Part shown: positions 44,497 to 48,850 of the stretch, piece after piece
Position numbering within the stretch: the stretch's first letter is position 1
Layout: every line of letters starts with the position of its first letter
From: Planctomycetota bacterium
GTDB lineage: Bacteria; Planctomycetota; UBA1135; UBA2386
Direction: 5' to 3'
NCBI GenBank assembly: GCA_020425925.1
Contig: JAGQRB010000310.1
Span: 1 to 48,850, forward strand
Length of the DNA stretch: 48,850 nucleotides
The notes under the pieces: generated by a model
Told to the model about the DNA's origin: nothing
What the model saw: the letters and a program-made list of their open reading frames with translations, nothing else
Databases searched by the model: none
Made by a program: the position numbers and the translations under genes

Positions 44497-46056
44497 TCAG
44501 AGCTCCAGCACGCCGTGCTCGATGCGGAACGGGTCGGCGGCTTCGACCAGCGTCTCGGCGAGCGCGCTGCCGTGCGAGACGAGATACGTCAGCGGTCCGA
44601 GCACCCGTTCCTGCATGCGACCTCGTGGCCGCAGCACGCTGCAGAGCCGGCGGATCTGGCGCATGCCGGTGCCCTGGCGGTTCTGCTGCACGGTCTTGAT
44701 CTTGCCGTCGAGGCGCTTGAGCTCGTCGATCATCTTGCCGCGCGCGCGCTCGAGCGCGGCGGTGAGCGAGCTGTCGACCTTGGCGAGCCGCTGGCCGATG
44801 CGGTCGAGATCGCCGCCGAGACGCGACTGCAGATCGGCGAGTGCATCGCCGAGCTCGTCACCCTGTTCGTCGTGCAGCTGCTCGGCCAGGCGCTCGGGGC
44901 CCTGTTCGAGCTCGGGGATGTCGAGCGAGAAGCGTTGCAGCAGCCGCTGCAGCGACGGTTCGACCAGCGTCAGCGACGCGCGCGGCACGAACACCGGCTG
45001 CGGCACGCCGAGCAGGCGGTAGAGCGGCGCGACCGCAGCGAGGTAGCTGAACTCGCCGGGGCCGACGACGAACGCGATCGTCGGCAGCACCGCGTCCTGC
45101 CAGAGCGGTCGCAGCAGCACGCCGGGACTGAGATCTTGTGGTCGGCCCGCCGGTTCACCATCGGCGAGCGGTTCGCGTCGCCCACCGGTGAGTTCGAACA
45201 TCATCGTCGCGGTCGGATCGAGGGTGATGTCGATGCCGAGATCGCCGAGCTCCTCGCAGGCGTTGCGCACCCGATCGCGGACGTCGTGCGCCTTGCTCCA
45301 CCAGCGCGGCAGCGGCTCGAACGCCTCGGGCGGCAGGTCGCGCGGCTCGATCACGAGCAGCCCGTGCTGGCCGAAGAGCTCGAACATCAGCCGCGCCTGC
45401 AGGTCGCCGAAGGTCTCGTTCGGGTGCCGCGGCCGGAAGATCGACATCGCCCAGTCGCGGAACTCGGTCTGCGGCAGCAGCGCGTCGACCTCCTCGAGGA
45501 TCTTCTCGACGTCGCGGCCGACCGGGATCGAGCGCAGTGGCTCGCCGACGCGGTCGCGTTCGATCCGGAAGCGCTGTACGTCTTGCGACTGGTTGACGAG
45601 GAACAGCCGGTTGGCCTCGTCGAAGTCGTGGTCGTCGCTGTGATTCCAGAACACCGGCACGACCCGGCGTCCGCCGGCGCCGGCCTCGGCGTTGATCTTC
45701 TGGCAGAGGCGGATCGCGGTCGCGGCCTTGTGCAGGGTGTAGAGCGGACCGCCGCACAACCCGGGCTGCTGGCCGGTGATGACGATCTGCACGTTGGAGT
45801 CGCGCAGCGCCTCGGCGTTCTGCAGCACGGCTTCGGGCGCGCCGTGCTTGTTGGCGTAGGCCACCAGCGCGTTGGCCAGCGCGTCGCGGCGGACCAGACG
45901 TTCGGCGCCGGTCGGGGCCTGCCGCAGCAGCTCGGCGACGGTGCGCGCACGCTGGCCGAGGAACTGCGCCAGCTCGCGGTCGTCCTCGAGGAAGCGCTGC
46001 TGCACCGCCGAGGCGCCGAGTCGCCGGAACGAGATGTGTCGCAGGGTGCCGCTCAC
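44497..46056 (-). CDS. bshC: Bacillithiol synthase, cysteine-adding enzyme
   Basis: 519 residues; attaches L-cysteine to GlcN-malate to finish bacillithiol. The diagnostic core is VQIVITGQQPGLCGGPLYTLHKAATAI (cited by position ~87-113), with VPVFWNHSDDHDFDEANR, FVVGPGEFSYLAAVAPLYRLLGVPQPVFVPRASLTLVE by position and a long helical part near residues 370-460 matching the BshC coiled coil. Length is close to the family norm (~540). The start is GTG 46056, overlapping the pyrF TGA as GTGA. bshB1 follows after 3 bp. A longer open frame upstream is antisense to other genes and was not used. Confidence 0.93.
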   Translation of the reverse strand: MSGTLRHISFRRLGASAVQQRFLEDDRELAQFLGQRARTVAELLRQAPTGAERLVRRDALANALVAYANKHGAPEAVLQNAEALRDSNVQIVITGQQPGLCGGPLYTLHKAATAIRLCQKINAEAGAGGRRVVPVFWNHSDDHDFDEANRLFLVNQSQDVQRFRIERDRVGEPLRSIPVGRDVEKILEEVDALLPQTEFRDWAMSIFRPRHPNETFGDLQARLMFELFGQHGLLVIEPRDLPPEAFEPLPRWWSKAHDVRDRVRNACEELGDLGIDITLDPTATMMFELTGGRREPLADGEPAGRPQDLSPGVLLRPLWQDAVLPTIAFVVGPGEFSYLAAVAPLYRLLGVPQPVFVPRASLTLVEPSLQRLLQRFSLDIPELEQGPERLAEQLHDEQGDELGDALADLQSRLGGDLDRIGQRLAKVDSSLTAALERARGKMIDELKRLDGKIKTVQQNRQGTGMRQIRRLCSVLRPRGRMQERVLGPLTYLVSHGSALAETLVEAADPFRIEHGVLEL

Positions 46057-46949
46057 GTCCGCTCTCCCGTCGCGACGCGGCGACAGTCGGCGGCGAACGT
46101 GCGTGCCGCGTCCTCGACCCGGGCGAGCCAGTCGCCGTCGTCGCGTGCAAAGCACTGCATCACGCCGCGGCTCTGGTTGACCAGCGCGCCGAGACCGCGG
46201 GAGTCGAACGCCGGCGCGAGATCCTCGACCGTGCCGCCCTGGGCGCCGACACCGGGCAGCAGCAGCCAGGCGTGCGGTAGCAGCGCGCGCAGCCGCTCGA
46301 GCTCGCTCGGCCAGGTCGCGCCGACGACGGCGCCGACCGGCGAGTAGCCTTCGGCGAACGGCAGCTCGCGACCCCAGCGCGTCACCGCCTCGGCCACCAC
46401 GTCGCAGAGCGTGCGGCCGCTGCCGAGCTCGAGATCCTGGAAGTCGCGCGCGCCGGGATTGCTGGTGCGCACCAACACGAACACCGCTTTGCCGCCGGCG
46501 CCGCTCTTGCCCTGCACGCCACAGGCATCGAGGAACGGCGCGACCGAGTCCTCGCCGAGGTACGGGTGCAACGTCAGCGCGTCGGCGAGCGCGAAATGGC
46601 CGTCGGCGTAGGCGCTCGCGGTGCTGCCGATGTCGCCGCGTTTGACGTCGCCGATCACCAGGAGGCCGCGTTCGCGCGCGGCGCGGCAGGTCCACTCGTA
46701 GGCGGCGAAGCCGGCGGCACCGTAGCGCTCGAAGAACGCGATGTTCGGTTTGACGCACGGTACGTGCTGCGCGAGCGCCGGCAGCGTGCGGCGATAGAAC
46801 TCGACGATCCTCTCGGACGGATCGCCGTCCGGCAGCAGATCCGCCGGCAGCGCGTCGAGCCGCGGATCGAGGCCGATCACGGCGGGCGCGCTGCCGGCCA
46901 GCAGGCGATCGGCGATTTCGGCGACGAAACTCGGCATCAGGGCGGCCAA
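46053..46949 (-). CDS. pyrF: Orotidine 5'-phosphate decarboxylase, type 2
   Basis: 298 residues; decarboxylates OMP to UMP in pyrimidine synthesis. The active-site segment GLLVIGDVKRGDIGSTASAYAD has the DxKxxD catalytic array; VIGLDPRLDALPADLLPDGD, CVKPNIAFFERYG, LTLHPYLGEDS and LLPGVGAQGGTVEDL are typical of the long type 2 (PyrF-2) group. Either the ATG at 46949 or the one four codons later could start it. It overlaps bshC by 4 bp and appears to be the first gene of the minus-strand unit that goes on to bacillithiol synthesis; no functional link between the two is known. Confidence 0.95.
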   Translation of the reverse strand: MAALMPSFVAEIADRLLAGSAPAVIGLDPRLDALPADLLPDGDPSERIVEFYRRTLPALAQHVPCVKPNIAFFERYGAAGFAAYEWTCRAARERGLLVIGDVKRGDIGSTASAYADGHFALADALTLHPYLGEDSVAPFLDACGVQGKSGAGGKAVFVLVRTSNPGARDFQDLELGSGRTLCDVVAEAVTRWGRELPFAEGYSPVGAVVGATWPSELERLRALLPHAWLLLPGVGAQGGTVEDLAPAFDSRGLGALVNQSRGVMQCFARDDGDWLARVEDAARTFAADCRRVATGERT

Positions 46950-47028
46950 GAGTAGCCGCGATTCTCGGTGGCGCGAGCGACCCCGGTCTGTTTCTCTTCT
47001 CGTCCCCCATCACGATCGGAAAGCAACC

Positions 47029-48165
47029 ATGGCAGTGACCTTCGTGCCCAGAGAGACGGCGGCGGGCGAGACGCGCGTGAGCGCGGTTCCCGAGACCGTC
47101 AAAGGCATGCTCAAGCTCGGCCTCACGGTCGAGGTCGAACGCGGCGCCGGCGAAGCTGCGGGCTTCGCGGATGCGGAATACGAGAGCGCCGGCGCCCGGC
47201 TCGTCGGCGGCGAGGCGCGCGGCAGCGCCGACATCGTGCTCGGCATCCAGCCGCCGCCGCCGGCCGACGCCAAGGCGCAGAAGGCCGGCTCGCTGTTGAT
47301 CTGCACGCTCGTGCCGGGGGTCGCGCTCGACACCACCAAGGCGCTGTGCGACGCCAAGGTCACCGCCATGGGGCTCGAGTTCATGCCGCGTATCACGCGC
47401 GCGCAGAAGATGGACATCCTGAGCTCGCAGGCGACCTGCGGCGGCTACCAGGCCGTGCTGCTGGCGGCGGTGCACCTGCCGAAGATGTTCCCGCTGATGA
47501 TGACGGCGGCCGGTACGCTGACGCCGGCGCGCGTGCTCGTGCTCGGCGCCGGTGTCGCCGGCCTGCAGGCGATCTCGACCGCGCGCAAGCTCGGTGCGGT
47601 CGTCGAGGCCAACGACATCCGGCCGGTCGTCAAGGAGCAGGTCGAATCGCTCGGCGCCAAGTTCGTCGACACCGGCACGCCGCCGGATGCCGAGACCAAG
47701 GGCGGTTACGCCACCGAGACGACGCAGGAGTTCCTCAAGAAGCAGCGCGACATCCTCACCGAGCACATCACCCAGGCCGACGTGCTGATCACGACCGCAC
47801 TGGTGCCGGGCAAGAAGGCGCCGCGGCTGGTCACCTCCGACATGCGCCGCGGCATGAAGCCGGGCTCGGTGATCGTCGACATGGCGGCCGCCGCCGGCGG
47901 CAACGTCGAGGGCACGGTCGCCGGCGAACGCGTCGTCGTCGACGGTGTCACGATCATCGGCGACACCAACCTGCCGGCGCAGGTCGCGGCCGACGCGTCG
48001 CGCACCTATGCCCGCAACGTGCTCGCCTTCCTCGGCGAGTTCGTGAAGGACGGCACGCCGAACGTCGACATGGAGAACGAGATCCTCGGCGCCGTGACGA
48101 TCGTGCACGCCGGCGCCGTCCGACACGAACCCACGGCGCAGGCCCTGGCCGCGAAGGGGAACTGA
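47029..48165 (+). CDS. pntAA: NAD(P) transhydrogenase alpha subunit, part 1 (NAD-binding domain I)
   Basis: 378 residues, soluble domain I of proton-translocating transhydrogenase, which reduces NADP with NADH using the proton gradient. It shows VPRETAAGETRVSAVPETVKGMLKLG, the AlaDH/PNT-like Rossmann motif VLVLGAGVAGLQAISTARKLGAVVEANDIRP by position ~165-195, GGYATE and SVIVDMAAAAGGNVEGT. The membrane part is a separate gene 3 bp downstream, as in the split three-gene form of many alphaproteobacteria and thermophiles. GGAAAG lies eight bases before the ATG. It is divergent from pyrF by 79 bp. Confidence 0.95.
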   Translation: MAVTFVPRETAAGETRVSAVPETVKGMLKLGLTVEVERGAGEAAGFADAEYESAGARLVGGEARGSADIVLGIQPPPPADAKAQKAGSLLICTLVPGVALDTTKALCDAKVTAMGLEFMPRITRAQKMDILSSQATCGGYQAVLLAAVHLPKMFPLMMTAAGTLTPARVLVLGAGVAGLQAISTARKLGAVVEANDIRPVVKEQVESLGAKFVDTGTPPDAETKGGYATETTQEFLKKQRDILTEHITQADVLITTALVPGKKAPRLVTSDMRRGMKPGSVIVDMAAAAGGNVEGTVAGERVVVDGVTIIGDTNLPAQVAADASRTYARNVLAFLGEFVKDGTPNVDMENEILGAVTIVHAGAVRHEPTAQALAAKGN

Positions 48166-48168
48166 GCG

Positions 48169-48456
48169 ATGGAAGCCTACTTTCTGTTCATCTTCATCTT
48201 CGCGATCGCGGCGCTGCTCGGCTTCGAGCTGATCACGAAGGTGCCCCCGACGCTGCACACCCCGCTGATGTCGGGCTCGAACGCGATCTCCGGTATCACG
48301 ATCGTCGGCGCGATCGCCTGTGCCCAGACCGGGCAGGGCTTCCTGTCGCAGGCACTCGCCTTCCTGGCGATCGCGTTCGCGAGCATCAACGTGGTCGGCG
48401 GCTACATGGTCACCGATCGCATGCTCGGTTCCTTCAAGAAGAAGAAGGAGAAGTAG
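48169..48456 (+). CDS. pntAB: NAD(P) transhydrogenase alpha subunit, part 2 (membrane)
   Basis: 95 residues, three to four membrane helices: YFLFIFIFAIAALLGFELI, then TPLMSGSNAISGITIVGAIAC (the conserved HTPLMSGxNAIxGI signature), then FLAIAFASINVVGGYMVTDRML. The C-terminus is lysine-rich. It is membrane domain II of the proton pump. It starts 3 bp after pntAA and ends 1 bp before the pntB start codon, so all three are cotranslated. Confidence 0.95.
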   Translation: MEAYFLFIFIFAIAALLGFELITKVPPTLHTPLMSGSNAISGITIVGAIACAQTGQGFLSQALAFLAIAFASINVVGGYMVTDRMLGSFKKKKEK

Positions 48457-48457
48457 C

Positions 48458-48850
48458 GTGATCTACCTCTATCTCCTCGCCACGCTGCTGTTCGTCTTCG
48501 GCATCAAGCGACTGACGCACGTCAAGACCTGTCAGCAGGGCAACCGGCTGTCCGAGGTCGGCATGCTGGTCGCGGTCATCACCGTGCTGCTGCTAGGCAC
48601 GCACGTGAATTGGGGCGTGGTCGTCGCCGGCATCCTCGTCGGCGGTGGGGTCGGCCTGGTGATCGCGAAGCGCACGCCGACGACCCAGATGCCCGAGATG
48701 GTCGCGGCGCTCAACGGCTTCGGCGGCGTCGCCTCGGCGCTGGTCGCGATGGCCGAGCTGCTGATCAGCCCGCGACTCAAGGAAGACGGCGTCGCGCTCG
48801 GCGACCTCGGCGTGGTCGAGGCCGTGGCCTTCCCGGCGACGATCATCGTC
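48458..48850 (+). CDS. pntB: NAD(P) transhydrogenase beta subunit (3' truncated by window)
   Basis: The first 131 codons are present from GTG 48458; the frame is open to the window end. Membrane helices (IYLYLLATLLFVFGIKRLTH; EVGMLVAVITVLLL; VVVAGILVGGGVGLVIA) and the conserved TQMPEMVAALNGFGGVAS segment identify the beta subunit, which carries the rest of the proton channel and, beyond the window, the NADP domain III. One base separates it from the pntAB stop codon. No other start fits as well. Confidence 0.93.
   Translation, partial: MIYLYLLATLLFVFGIKRLTHVKTCQQGNRLSEVGMLVAVITVLLLGTHVNWGVVVAGILVGGGVGLVIAKRTPTTQMPEMVAALNGFGGVASALVAMAELLISPRLKEDGVALGDLGVVEAVAFPATIIV

Noticed and set aside
46057..48258. 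Upstream in-frame extension of bshC through pyrF and pntA
   Set aside because: The extension is out of frame with pyrF and antisense to pntAA. The conserved BshC start is the GTG at 46056 with a 4-bp overlap.

Overview
The window is a GC-rich, densely coded chromosomal segment of a diderm (Gram-negative) bacterium. Several traits point to Planctomycetota, possibly one of the deep-branching lineages with many secreted repeat proteins: an ECF sigma factor next to a Ser/Thr kinase fused to a formylglycine-enzyme-like domain, large secreted beta-propeller, FG-GAP and beta-helix proteins with similar C-terminal ends, and a dnaA/dnaN/dciA/gyrB replication block. The phylum assignment is inference from gene content. 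KDO synthesis, LptD, Mla-type lipid transport and DUF481 genes show an outer membrane with LPS-type lipid.

Layout. 1-1.9 kb: sugar-phosphate salvage cassette (HIT-superfamily fragment, HIT hydrolase, NahK-like anomeric kinase). 1.95-5.9 kb: secreted beta-propeller-like protein, LAB_N membrane protein, secreted FG-GAP protein. 6.0-11.2 kb: orphan DUF433 antitoxin with a toxin remnant, OxyR, a hybrid sensor kinase and, divergently, catalase with a recognisable OxyR operator between them. 11.25-17.5 kb: giant beta-helix protein with 588-bp internal repeats, kinase/FGE-like fusion, ECF sigma factor. 17.5-25.5 kb: scpA, then kdsD-kdsC-giant LptC/LptA-like protein-lptD. 25.5-29.9 kb: DUF481, FUN14-like, EttA, TatA, lone MshEN-domain protein. 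29.9-32.9 kb: two-MCE-domain protein and a fused MlaF-MlaE ABC transporter. 33.0-39.2 kb: gyrB, dciA, dnaN and dnaA, all on the minus strand, the expected neighbourhood of oriC. 39.9-46.9 kb: minus-strand run pyrF-bshC-bshB-parA-degenerate kinase-bshA-cysteine desulfurase. 47.0 kb to the end: pntAA-pntAB-pntB (transhydrogenase, truncated by the window edge).

How the genes work together. The most coherent system is redox defence. All three bacillithiol synthesis enzymes (BshA, BshB, BshC) lie in one apparent transcription unit, joined by a GTGA overlap to a cysteine desulfurase. An OxyR-catalase unit with both redox cysteines and an ATAG-N7-CTAT operator lies elsewhere in the window, and a proton-translocating transhydrogenase (an NADPH source) starts divergently from the bacillithiol run. 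The second theme is envelope building: KDO, the Lpt bridge, LptD and MCE/Mla transport.

No rRNA, tRNA, CRISPR array, insertion sequence or phage gene was recognised. Dense antisense reading frames are typical of such high GC and were not annotated.
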